Assembly (NCBI GenBank): GCA_023451395.1
Contig: JAEXZL010000166.1
Coordinates: 1-12,204, forward strand
Direction of reading: 5' to 3'
DNA: 12,204 nucleotides
DNA from: Bacillota bacterium
Lineage (GTDB): Bacteria > Bacillota > Clostridia > Clostridiales > Clostridiaceae
In this document: positions 1 to 6,720 of the stretch, piece by piece
Layout of the letters: every line of letters starts with the position of its first letter
Numbering within the stretch: position 1 is the stretch's first letter
Program-made: the position numbers and the translations under genes
Notes under the pieces: model-generated
The model's database searches: none
What the model saw: only the letters and a program-made list of their open reading frames with translations
What the model was told of the DNA's origin: nothing

Positions 1-908
1 ACCCCAGGCAACTCTTTCTTAATTCTAGAAATAAGATTTAAGTAATCTTCTCTAGTATACTTTCTATTCATAGCCTTTAAAATATTCGTGGAGCCGCTCT
101 GTACAGGTAGATGTATCTGCTCACATAGCTTTTCTCCATCCCTTATAGCCTTTATTACCTCATCAGATATATCCTTAGGATGTGAGGTCATGAATCTAAT
201 TCTATCAAGACCTTCAATCTTATCTATTCTCTTTAAAAGATCACTAAAGGTTATCTCTGGTTCAAGTCCCTTTCCATAGGAATTAACATTTTGTCCTAAT
301 AAAGTTATTTCTCTATAGCCCTGACCTACTAGCTCTTTGATTTCCCTTTCTATATCCTCTGGCTTTCTGCTTCTCTCTCTTCCTCTTACAAAGGGAACTA
401 CACAATATGTGCAGAAATTATTACAGCCATACATTATTGTAACAAAAGCTTTATAATCGCTTTTTCTTTCTATAGGTATCCCCTCAACAATTTCTGTTTC
501 CTTATCTTCTATCTCTTGAACACTAACATTATCCTGCTTAACTCTATTTAAATATTCAGGGAATTTGTAGGCATTATGGGTTCCAAAGACTATATCTACA
601 TAAGGAAACTTTTTCATAATTTCATCTGCAACACCCTTTTGCTGCATCATACATCCACAAACTGCTATGATAAGCTCTGGGTTTTGTTCCTTTAGTCTTT
701 TTAAAGCTCCAATATTTCCATATACCTTAAGCTCTGCATTTTCTCTAACACAGCAGGTATTAAATATTATAACTGATGCCTCTTCTCTTTTTAAGGTACC
801 AGCATATCCCATTTTCTTAAGCATTCCTGCAAGCTTTTCAGAATCCTCTTCATTCATCTGGCAGCCCCAGGTCTCTATATAATATCTAGGCATTTGTCTT
901 TTGCTCAT
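1..908 (-). CDS. miaB: tRNA-2-methylthio-N6-dimethylallyladenosine synthase MiaB, partial (C-terminus beyond left edge)
   Basis: Radical-SAM methylthiotransferase that adds a methylthio group to C2 of N6-isopentenyladenosine at position 37 of tRNAs reading UNN codons. The 302 visible codons, read leftward from ATG at 906-908, run without a stop to the window edge. The N-terminal UPF0004 domain carries the three auxiliary-cluster cysteines: C16 in ETWGCQMN, C52 in NTCCVRENAE and C86 in VCGCMMQQ. The radical-SAM signature GCNNFCTYC supplies C162, C166 and C169, followed by VVPFVRGRERSR, GQNVNSYG and HLPVQSGS. All are typical of MiaB rather than MtaB or RimO. The end of the radical-SAM domain and the TRAM domain are off the left side. 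An AGAGGGG ribosome binding site lies about 7 nt before the start. The gene is divergent from the aminotransferase at 1140, so it must have its own promoter. Confidence 0.95.
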   Translation of the reverse strand, partial: MSKRQMPRYYIETWGCQMNEEDSEKLAGMLKKMGYAGTLKREEASVIIFNTCCVRENAELKVYGNIGALKRLKEQNPELIIAVCGCMMQQKGVADEIMKKFPYVDIVFGTHNAYKFPEYLNRVKQDNVSVQEIEDKETEIVEGIPIERKSDYKAFVTIMYGCNNFCTYCVVPFVRGRERSRKPEDIEREIKELVGQGYREITLLGQNVNSYGKGLEPEITFSDLLKRIDKIEGLDRIRFMTSHPKDISDEVIKAIRDGEKLCEQIHLPVQSGSTNILKAMNRKYTREDYLNLISRIKKELPG

Positions 909-945
909 TAATTTACCCCTCTTTATAATAATTTCTATCCTAATA

Positions 946-974
946 ATTATATATAATTTAATAAATTTTTTAAA
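946..974 (-). promoter_or_regulatory. Candidate sigma-A promoter of miaB
   Basis: On the minus strand a TTTAAA -35-like box (969-974) is separated by 17 bp from a perfect TATAAT -10 box (946-951). This would give a leader of about 30 nt before the miaB ATG. The region is extremely AT-rich, so chance matches are likely. The rest of the 231-bp divergent spacer (909-1139) shows no T-box, other riboswitch motif or strong hairpin. Confidence 0.35.
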
Positions 975-1070
975 GTTATTTTTTAAACTTCGTATTTCTT
1001 ATATAGAAAGGATAAAGAGTCCTAATAAATAACTTAATATAATTTAAATATTGGTAATATTATATAATAA

Positions 1071-1099
1071 TTGTAAATGATTTCATGGTATTATAATAT
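1071..1099 (+). promoter_or_regulatory. Candidate promoter of the first aminotransferase gene
   Basis: TTGTAA (1071-1076) is followed after 17 bp by TAATAT (1094-1099); the overlapping perfect TATAAT at 1092-1097 would have a 15-bp spacer. Either reading places transcription start about 35 nt before the ATG at 1140, leaving room for the GGGGGA ribosome binding site at 1129-1134. The AT-rich background makes this a weak call. Confidence 0.35.
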
Positions 1100-1139
1100 A
1101 CGGAAAGTTTATAAAAATTTATTAAAATGGGGGATGTAA

Positions 1140-2324
1140 ATGAAGTTAAATTTTTCTGACAGAATGGATTCAATAAGAGCTTCAGAGATAAGGGAGTTAT
1201 TAAAGCTAACAGAGGAACCAGATATAATTTCCTTCGCAGGAGGATTGCCTGCTCCTGAGCTCTTTCCAGTAGATCTTATTGAGGAAATTGCATCAAAGGT
1301 TATATTAGAAGATGGGAGATCAGCGCTACAGTATAGCACTACAGAAGGATATGTTGGCTTAAGAGAGCATATATGCACGCAAAGAATTCAAAAAGGAAAA
1401 GTAACCCCAAAGCCAAATAACATCTTAATTACCAATGGATCTCAGCAAGCACTAGATTTTACAGGGAAGCTATTTATAAATCCAGGAGATGTTATTATTT
1501 GTGAGAGCCCGAGCTATCTTGGTGCCATTAATGCCTTTAAAGCTTATGAGCCTTATTTTGTAGAGGTACCTATGGACGAAGATGGTATTATACCTGAAAT
1601 GCTGGAATTGGCCCTAATTAAAAATCCTGACGCTAAATTTATCTATACCATTCCAGACTATCAAAATCCTTCAGGAATTACACTCTCTATAGAAAGAAGA
1701 AAAGAAATACTCTCCTTGGCAGAAAAATTTAATGTGCCAATTGTAGAGGATAGCCCTTATAGCGACTTAGCTTTAGAAGGAGAGGTAAACCCATCTATAA
1801 AAAGCTTTGATGAAAAAGGCTACGTCATTCAGCTTGGTACCTTTTCTAAAACCTTCTGCCCTGGCTTTAGAATTGGATGGATATATGCCAGTGAGTATAT
1901 ATTAAATAAATATATACTGATTAAGCAAGGGGCAGATCTTCAAAGCAGTACCTTAGATCAAAGGATTATAGCTAGATATTTATCTACTTATTCTCTAGAT
2001 AATCATATCGATAAAATCCGAGATGTGTATAGAGCAAGGAGAGATTTAATGCTCAAGACAATGAAAGAATGCTTTCCTAAAGAAATAGAGTATACGGAAT
2101 CAAAGGGAGGTTTGTTTACCTGGGTTAAGCTTAGAGAAGATATAGACTCAAGGATTGTACTTGAGAAAGCTTTACAAGAAAAGGTAGCTTTTGTTCCAGG
2201 GGCCTCTTTCTTCCCTAATAATCCTAAACATAATTATTTTAGACTTAACTACTCAACTATGTCTGAAGATAAAATTATTCTAGGCATTAAAAGATTAGGT
2301 AAGGTACTAAAAAATTATTACTAG
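1140..2324 (+). CDS. PLP-dependent aminotransferase of the LysN/2-aminoadipate-transaminase (MocR-like catalytic domain) group
   Basis: Fold-type I aminotransferase, 394 residues, probably cytosolic, exchanging an amino group between an amino acid and a 2-oxo acid. Residues 31-43 (SFAGGLPAPELFP), 99-106 (NGSQQALD) and 171-179 (IPDYQNPSG, with the cofactor-contacting Asn at 176) resemble the LysN/Aro8/KAT II group and the catalytic half of MocR regulators, but there is no N-terminal winged-helix domain. D204 in VEDSPYSDL should pair with the PLP ring nitrogen. K237 in GTFSKTFCPGFRIGW is the Schiff-base lysine, and R368 in FRLNYS is the likely carboxylate-binding arginine. All key residues are present, so it looks active. 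Family members act on 2-aminoadipate, aromatic or branched-chain amino acids; the sequence alone does not choose between these. It is followed after 85 bp by a second, only distantly related aminotransferase gene, and no terminator separates them. Confidence 0.9.
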   Translation: MKLNFSDRMDSIRASEIRELLKLTEEPDIISFAGGLPAPELFPVDLIEEIASKVILEDGRSALQYSTTEGYVGLREHICTQRIQKGKVTPKPNNILITNGSQQALDFTGKLFINPGDVIICESPSYLGAINAFKAYEPYFVEVPMDEDGIIPEMLELALIKNPDAKFIYTIPDYQNPSGITLSIERRKEILSLAEKFNVPIVEDSPYSDLALEGEVNPSIKSFDEKGYVIQLGTFSKTFCPGFRIGWIYASEYILNKYILIKQGADLQSSTLDQRIIARYLSTYSLDNHIDKIRDVYRARRDLMLKTMKECFPKEIEYTESKGGLFTWVKLREDIDSRIVLEKALQEKVAFVPGASFFPNNPKHNYFRLNYSTMSEDKIILGIKRLGKVLKNYY

Positions 2325-2335
2325 AATGTTAATTT

Positions 2336-2366
2336 TTGTAACATATATAGAAATATATGGTATAAT
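2336..2366 (+). promoter_or_regulatory. Candidate extended -10 promoter of the second aminotransferase gene
   Basis: A perfect TATAAT (2361-2366) is preceded directly by TGG (2358-2360), the extended -10 motif. A TTGTAA box at 2336-2341 stands at a long 19-bp spacing. It would give a leader of about 37 nt ending in the AGGGAGGA ribosome binding site before ATG 2410. This suggests the second gene can be transcribed independently, although read-through from the first gene is also possible. Confidence 0.5.
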
Positions 2367-2409
2367 GTTTACGTTATCAATTAACTAGCCTTTTATAGGG
2401 AGGATTTTT

Positions 2410-3603
2410 ATGAATTTATCAAATAGAATAAAAGCAATGCAGTTTTCTCCAATAAGAAAATTAAGTACTTATGCTGATGATGCAAGATCAAGAGGTTTAA
2501 AGGTAATAGGACTTAATATCGGACAACCTGATATCGAAACCCCTGAAGTGTTTTTCAAGGCTCTTAAAAAATTTGATTCTAAGGTTGTTGCCTACTGTGA
2601 TTCCAAGGGTACAAGCCCACTCATCGAGAGTATGTTAAAATATTACAATCGCCTAGGTTACGAACTAGAACAGGATAATCTTCTAATTACCAGCGGTGGA
2701 AGTGAAGCTCTAATGTTTACTTTATTAACCATCTGTGATATTGGTGATGAAATAATCATACCAGAGCCATTCTACACTAATTATAATGGCTTTAGTGATA
2801 TTGCTTCTGTAAAGGTTCGCCCATTTAGAACTTATGCTGAAAATGGTTTTAGCTTACCAAAGAGAGAAGAAATTGAAGAAAAGATAACTGAAAAAACCAA
2901 AGCTATTCTTATATCAAATCCTGGTAATCCTACTGGTGCAGTTTATAGTCGTGATGAGCTTTCTATGTTAGTAGATATTGCTATAAAAAATAATTTATAT
3001 ATTATATCAGACGAAGTGTATAGGGAGTTCATTTATGATAATCTTACCTTTACTTCCTTACTAGAATTTTCTGAGATCATGGATAGGGTTATAATCATCG
3101 ATAGCATATCCAAGCGTTATAGTGCCTGTGGTGCTAGGATTGGTGCAATTGTCACTAAGAATAAGGATATTATTAAAAATGGTTTAAAGCTATGTCAGGC
3201 AAGATTATGCTCTCCAACACTAGAGCAGTATGCAGCTGCAGAACTAATAAATACCCCTGAGGAATACTTTGTAGAGGTAATAAAGGAATATGAGGAAAGA
3301 AGAAATATATTATATAATCTTTTAAGCAAGGTTCCTGATATAGTATGTGAGAAGCCTAAGGGAGCTTTTTACCTTGTATTAAAACTTCCAATTAAAAGCA
3401 GTGAACATTTTGCAGCTTGGCTACTAGAGAAATTTTCAATAAATAATAAAACGGTAATGGTTGCCCCAGCAGGCGGCTTTTATGCCACAGATGGCCTAGG
3501 AGAGAATGAAATAAGACTTTCATACTGCGTGAATCAAGATGAATTAAAAGCAGCAGCAGATATACTTATAAAGGGTCTAGAAGAATATAAAAGACAATTT
3601 TAA
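2410..3603 (+). CDS. Class I/II PLP-dependent aminotransferase (aspartate-aminotransferase-like)
   Basis: Fold-type I aminotransferase of 397 residues, the usual size. GLNIGQPDIETP (34-45) is the N-terminal substrate-side motif. SGGSEAL (95-101) forms the phosphate-binding turn. ISNPGNPTGAVY (168-179) holds the conserved Asn at 170, and SDEVYREF (200-207) holds D201 and Y204. K235 in DSISKRYSACGARIG is the PLP lysine, with R243 binding the phosphate. R369 in IRLSYC is the carboxylate-binding arginine. The SISKRYSACGARIG variant is typical of a clostridial and Bacteroidetes subgroup annotated as aspartate aminotransferase; actual amino-donor specificity cannot be read from the sequence. The strong ribosome binding site AGGGAGGA lies just before the ATG. 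The gene converges on the acetyltransferase at 3628-4500, with a shared terminator. Together with the preceding gene it forms a small rightward unit in an otherwise leftward region. Confidence 0.9.
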   Translation: MNLSNRIKAMQFSPIRKLSTYADDARSRGLKVIGLNIGQPDIETPEVFFKALKKFDSKVVAYCDSKGTSPLIESMLKYYNRLGYELEQDNLLITSGGSEALMFTLLTICDIGDEIIIPEPFYTNYNGFSDIASVKVRPFRTYAENGFSLPKREEIEEKITEKTKAILISNPGNPTGAVYSRDELSMLVDIAIKNNLYIISDEVYREFIYDNLTFTSLLEFSEIMDRVIIIDSISKRYSACGARIGAIVTKNKDIIKNGLKLCQARLCSPTLEQYAAAELINTPEEYFVEVIKEYEERRNILYNLLSKVPDIVCEKPKGAFYLVLKLPIKSSEHFAAWLLEKFSINNKTVMVAPAGGFYATDGLGENEIRLSYCVNQDELKAAADILIKGLEEYKRQF

Positions 3604-3605
3604 CA

Positions 3606-3634
3606 AAAATAGAGGCTGATAATGCCTCTATTTT
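3606..3634. terminator. Bidirectional intrinsic terminator between convergent genes
   Basis: A perfect 11-bp inverted repeat, AAAATAGAGGC (3606-3616) and GCCTCTATTTT (3624-3634), surrounds a 7-nt loop, with T-rich tracts on both exits. It begins 2 nt after the TAA of the rightward aminotransferase. On the other strand it overlaps the TAG stop (3628-3630) of the acetyltransferase, so one hairpin serves both converging units. Confidence 0.85.
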
Positions 3635-4500
3635 ATTCTATATTCATATTGTATAACATTACTAAAGGTTTTAAACCCAAAGTAACTATATAAGTTAATT
3701 GCACTTATATTGCTTGAACTAACCCTTAAATAAATACAGGAGAAGTTTAGTTTTTTTCCTTCTTTTATAATATGATCTAAGAGTTTCTGACCATAGCCTT
3801 TATTTCTATATTCTTCTTTTATTCCAAAGTTAACCAATAGCCCAGAACCTTCGTAGTCATGACTAATAAGCTGCCCATAGCCAATTATAATTTTATCATA
3901 GCTTATAAAGAAGCCTCCTCCTTTAATATAATAGTCCTGGTCTTCATCATTAAATATATCCTTAATTATAAGTGGTGTTCTTCTATCACTTTTAAAGATA
4001 TCATTTTGAACCATGCATCTTAGCCTTTCATCCTTACCTTCAATAAATTTTGGAAAGCTTAAATTATAATCTTGCTTATTTTGCCCTTCATATCCCTGTA
4101 TGTCAAGTTTCATTTCGATATAATGATTATTATTAACAAACCCAATCTCTTCAAGGAGAGGCTTATTAAAGCGATTTAAGCGGCATTCGTATAAAAAGAT
4201 GTCTCCAGAACTAAAATACCTTTTCATATCTTCAAAAGATAGTTCTTCCTCATCTTTAATATATAAGGATTGGATTTTATATGTTTTAAAATCCAAATAC
4301 TCTACCCATATGAAACCTATATACTGGTCATTATTTTTAATCAAAAAAACCCTTTTCTTAAGCTTTAAAATTTTCATCAAATCAAGGTGTGGATACATTT
4401 TAAAAAAATCATTATTAAGTTCATTAAACTCTCTATAATTGGATAAAAGTTCTGAAAGAACATTCCTATTGCTTTTGCTTAATTGTTCGAATAATATCAT
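3628..4500 (-). CDS. GNAT-family N-acetyltransferase with two GNAT-like domains
   Basis: 290 residues, about twice the length of a single GNAT domain. The C-terminal half (about 145-290) is a standard acetyl-CoA binding fold. GFFISYDKIIIGYGQL forms the central strands, EEYRNKGYGQKLL (230-241) is the R/Q-x-x-G-x-G/A pyrophosphate-binding motif A, and NISAINLYSYFGF (264-276) is the usual N..A..LY...GF end motif. The N-terminal half (about 45-132) keeps the shape of a GNAT domain (IGFIWVEYLD, then LLEEIGF) but has no recognisable R-x-x-G-x-G loop, so it is probably degenerate and structural. The substrate is unknown; small molecules, antibiotics or protein N-termini are all possible. The gene starts 9 bp after the CotS-like gene stops, and its AAGGGG ribosome binding site overlaps that stop codon, so the two are almost certainly co-transcribed and perhaps translationally coupled. 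Confidence 0.85.
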   Translation of the reverse strand: MILFEQLSKSNRNVLSELLSNYREFNELNNDFFKMYPHLDLMKILKLKKRVFLIKNNDQYIGFIWVEYLDFKTYKIQSLYIKDEEELSFEDMKRYFSSGDIFLYECRLNRFNKPLLEEIGFVNNNHYIEMKLDIQGYEGQNKQDYNLSFPKFIEGKDERLRCMVQNDIFKSDRRTPLIIKDIFNDEDQDYYIKGGGFFISYDKIIIGYGQLISHDYEGSGLLVNFGIKEEYRNKGYGQKLLDHIIKEGKKLNFSCIYLRVSSSNISAINLYSYFGFKTFSNVIQYEYRIK

Positions 4501-4509
4501 ATAAACCCC

Positions 4510-5550
4510 TTATTGCTCTTTAATATATTTCTCAAAATCCATAATAAACTTTTCGTATGATTTCCGGAATTTACTGAGCTTCCTAAGTTTTTTAATAAAT
4601 TTAGATTCTGGCCAGCTATTGAATTTAATATATCTTTTTCTCCCAAGCTTCCAAAACCTATGAGGGAAGGATATCACTGCCAGAATCAGATACAATTCTT
4701 CTAAAGATATTGATCTTATTGAGCTGTAAGTTTCTATTAGTGATTTAGCTTTATCAAAATCCCAGCTATAATAAGATCTATACATCAATCGCCTTATAAA
4801 CTTAGCAAGATCTGTAATCTGAATATCTATTACCATACTATCTAAATCTATAATATTTAAGGTATCCTTATATTTAATTAAATTTTGATAATAGAAGCTA
4901 TCATGACATATCCCCACCTTTAGTGGATTAATCTCATTATAATAGTTAGCTTTAATTAAATCTAGGGAATATTTTCCATAATTATACTGATTGATTATAT
5001 CACTATAGAATTCTCTATCAAACTGTGATAATAATAATTTTCCATTGATTATCTGAGTATATTTTTTAAAATCTCTCAGCTTTTTATCATAGATTTTTAG
5101 CCAGTTTAATGAATTGTTTCTAATTTTCAAGGAGCTTGTATTTATTTTCTGAACAGATAAATGAAACTCAGCCAAAAGCCTTACAGCTTCCTTTGCCTCT
5201 GTTAAATCACATAAATCTGCTTCTCTTCCCTCAAACCATGTAGTCATATAAAATAGATAATTGCCAATTATTATGTATAATTTTTTATCTTTTGTGGGAA
5301 TGTATTCAACAACATTTAAAAAGCCAATTCTTCTAAGCTCTTCTGTTACTATATAGCCATTTTTTATTTGAGCTTTGGTATTACTCATTCTTTTTAAGCA
5401 ATAAGCTTTCTCGCTAGTATTAATCCTATAAGCGCTTCTCTTTTTATATACACTTTCTGCTTGGATTTTATAGTGTTGTAAAACCTTTATTATTAATGAC
5501 TTTTCTCCATCAAGCATGTTATCGTCAAAGTAGCATTGTACCTCTTCCAT
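4510..5550 (-). CDS. CotS-family spore coat protein / aminoglycoside-phosphotransferase-fold protein
   Basis: 346 residues, about the CotS/YtaA family length. The N-lobe contains YRINTSEKAYCLKRM (about 41-55, with a nucleotide-site-type Lys) and EELRRIGFLNVVEYI. The C-lobe contains VRLLAEFHLS and then the catalytic-loop equivalent ICHDSFYYQN (about 214-223), followed by NIIDLDSMVIDIQITDLAKFIRRL (metal-binding Asp equivalent at 235). In active phosphotransferases the loop is HGD....N. Here H216 and N223 align, but Ser218 sits at the catalytic Asp position, so a non-catalytic or altered role is possible. The C-terminus is rich in Lys/Arg. CotS-type proteins are laid down in the spore coat during sporulation; a coat role here is by family only. 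Start choice: AGGAGG (5557-5562) directly touches the upstream ATG at 5554-5556 but is an ideal 6 nt from the ATG at 5548-5550, so the latter is preferred. The gene is followed closely by the acetyltransferase. Confidence 0.82.
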   Translation of the reverse strand: MEEVQCYFDDNMLDGEKSLIIKVLQHYKIQAESVYKKRSAYRINTSEKAYCLKRMSNTKAQIKNGYIVTEELRRIGFLNVVEYIPTKDKKLYIIIGNYLFYMTTWFEGREADLCDLTEAKEAVRLLAEFHLSVQKINTSSLKIRNNSLNWLKIYDKKLRDFKKYTQIINGKLLLSQFDREFYSDIINQYNYGKYSLDLIKANYYNEINPLKVGICHDSFYYQNLIKYKDTLNIIDLDSMVIDIQITDLAKFIRRLMYRSYYSWDFDKAKSLIETYSSIRSISLEELYLILAVISFPHRFWKLGRKRYIKFNSWPESKFIKKLRKLSKFRKSYEKFIMDFEKYIKEQ

Positions 5551-5556
5551 AGCCAT

Positions 5557-5562
5557 CCTCCT
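5557..5562 (-). promoter_or_regulatory. Ribosome binding site that decides the CotS-like start
   Basis: AGGAGG on the minus strand. Spacing is 0 nt to the first in-frame ATG (5554-5556) and 6 nt to the second (5548-5550). Efficient initiation needs roughly 5-9 nt, so the second ATG should be used. Confidence 0.8.
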
Positions 5563-5582
5563 ATAATCTTGCTATTACTAAT

Positions 5583-5610
5583 ATATTAACTATATAATCA
5601 TTTATTACAG
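5583..5610 (-). promoter_or_regulatory. Weak candidate promoter for the CotS-like/acetyltransferase unit
   Basis: CTGTAA (5605-5610) and TAATAT (5583-5588) are 16 bp apart on the minus strand, just downstream of the rpsA terminator. The match to the vegetative consensus is poor. A sporulation sigma factor promoter would be expected for a CotS gene, but I could not recognise a clear SigE or SigK pair. Confidence 0.2.
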
Positions 5611-5616
5611 AAAGAA

Positions 5617-5652
5617 AAAAATGCTGAAAAGCATAGGCTTTTCAGCATTTTT
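5617..5652 (-). terminator. Intrinsic terminator of the cmk-ispH-rpsA operon
   Basis: A perfect 16-bp inverted repeat (5617-5632 and 5637-5652) with a 4-nt loop has the core GCTGAAAAGC / GCTTTTCAGC. On the minus strand it starts 9 nt after the rpsA TAA and runs out into a T-rich tract. It isolates the upstream operon from the CotS-like gene. Confidence 0.9.
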
Positions 5653-5661
5653 AAGCATGTC

Positions 5662-6720
5662 TTAAACATCCTTCATACTAAGAGATATTCTCTTCTTTTC
5701 ACTATTAACGTCAATAATTGCAGCTTTAACAGTTTCTCCAAGCTTCAAAGCTTCACTTGGATGATTTATTCTCTGATTACTTATTTTTGAGATATGAAGA
5801 AGGGCATCTACTCCTGCTTCTAGCTCTACAAAAGCACCAAAATCAGTAAATCTTACTACTTTACCCATGGTTATGTTGCCTACTGGATACTTTTCTTCAA
5901 TGTTTAGCCATGGATCTTCTGTTAAGGCCTTTAAGCTTAAGGAAACCTTTTTCTTCTCCTCATCTATAGCTATAACCTTAACCTTTATTGTATCTCCTAC
6001 CTTCAATAGGCTCTTTAGTTTAGCTTTACCCCAGCTTAGCTCTGAAATATGGATAAGCCCCTCAATTCCTAAAACATCAACAAATGCACCATAGTCTACT
6101 ATATTTTTAACTTCGCCTTCAACAATATCTCCTACATTGAGGCTTTCTAATGCAACTTTTTCTTTCTTTTCTCTTTCTTCTTCAAGAATGGCACGTCTAG
6201 AAGCAACAATTCTTGTTTTATGTCTTTCTTCCTTTAGTTCTATAATTCGAACTGGGAAAGACTCTCCAAGATATTTATTCAAATCATCAACTCTAGTAAG
6301 TTCAAGATGTGAAGCAGGTATAAACACAGGGATCTCTTTGAATCTAGCTATTAGTCCTCCCTTTATAACTTCACTTACCTTTACTTCAATATCATTCTTA
6401 TTTTCAAACTTTTCTACTAGCTCATTCTTTGCCTGTTCTTTTATTATTTCTGTATTAGATAATAGAACATATCCATCAGAGTTATTTGAATTTAGAACCT
6501 TAGCTTCAATTGTCTGTCCTAAAGTATAAACATCACTTATGGTTTCATTATCCTTTAAGAATATTTCTCCCTTAGGTATTAAGCCATCACTCTTATATCC
6601 TGGTATACCTATAAAAATACCCTCGTTATTAATGGATATTATTTGACCCTCAATTCTTTTACCTACAAATATTTTTGTAGAATTATTATTCATGTAATCC
6701 AGCTGTTCATTATTTTCCAT
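5662..6720 (-). CDS. rpsA: S1 RNA-binding protein with four S1 domains (ribosomal protein S1 homologue)
   Basis: 352 residues with four S1 (OB-fold) repeats at about 19-92, 107-177, 194-265 and 279-349. The last two are the best conserved: VGDIVEGEVKNIVDYGAFVD with GLIHISELSW, and GKVVRFTDFGAFVELE with ALLHISKIS. The first repeat carries IGIPGYKSDGLIPKGE, a typical S1-1 sequence. Escherichia coli S1 has six domains; the shorter Firmicutes homologues have four and may bind mRNA or ribosomes differently. A segment rich in Lys and Glu (about 178-190) links domains 2 and 3. The ATG lies inside the end of ispH (11-bp overlap, different frame) behind an AAGGAGA site 8 nt upstream, so translation is probably coupled to ispH. 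In many clostridia the two are one fused protein. A strong terminator follows. Confidence 0.88.
   Translation of the reverse strand: MENNEQLDYMNNNSTKIFVGKRIEGQIISINNEGIFIGIPGYKSDGLIPKGEIFLKDNETISDVYTLGQTIEAKVLNSNNSDGYVLLSNTEIIKEQAKNELVEKFENKNDIEVKVSEVIKGGLIARFKEIPVFIPASHLELTRVDDLNKYLGESFPVRIIELKEERHKTRIVASRRAILEEEREKKEKVALESLNVGDIVEGEVKNIVDYGAFVDVLGIEGLIHISELSWGKAKLKSLLKVGDTIKVKVIAIDEEKKKVSLSLKALTEDPWLNIEEKYPVGNITMGKVVRFTDFGAFVELEAGVDALLHISKISNQRINHPSEALKLGETVKAAIIDVNSEKKRISLSMKDV

Noticed and set aside
909..1139. Long divergent spacer checked for a T-box or other riboswitch in front of the aminotransferase
   Set aside because: No T-box motif, no stable stem series and no leader terminator; the candidate promoter is only about 40 nt from the start codon.
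1140..3603. The two aminotransferases as a recent tandem duplication
   Set aside because: They share only the fold-type I active-site pattern and differ in nearly all motifs (GTFSKTFCPGFRIGW versus DSISKRYSACGARIG), so they belong to different subgroups.
6137..6529. Rightward open frame of 130 codons opposite rpsA
   Set aside because: It is antisense to conserved S1 domains, and its Ser/Leu/Phe-rich product is what the reverse of such a gene gives; no ribosome binding site or family resemblance.
6710..6720. Frameshifted pseudogene of a fused ispH-rpsA
   Set aside because: Both halves are complete, and rpsA has its own ATG and a well-spaced ribosome binding site, so two separate genes explain the sequence better; raw reads would settle it.
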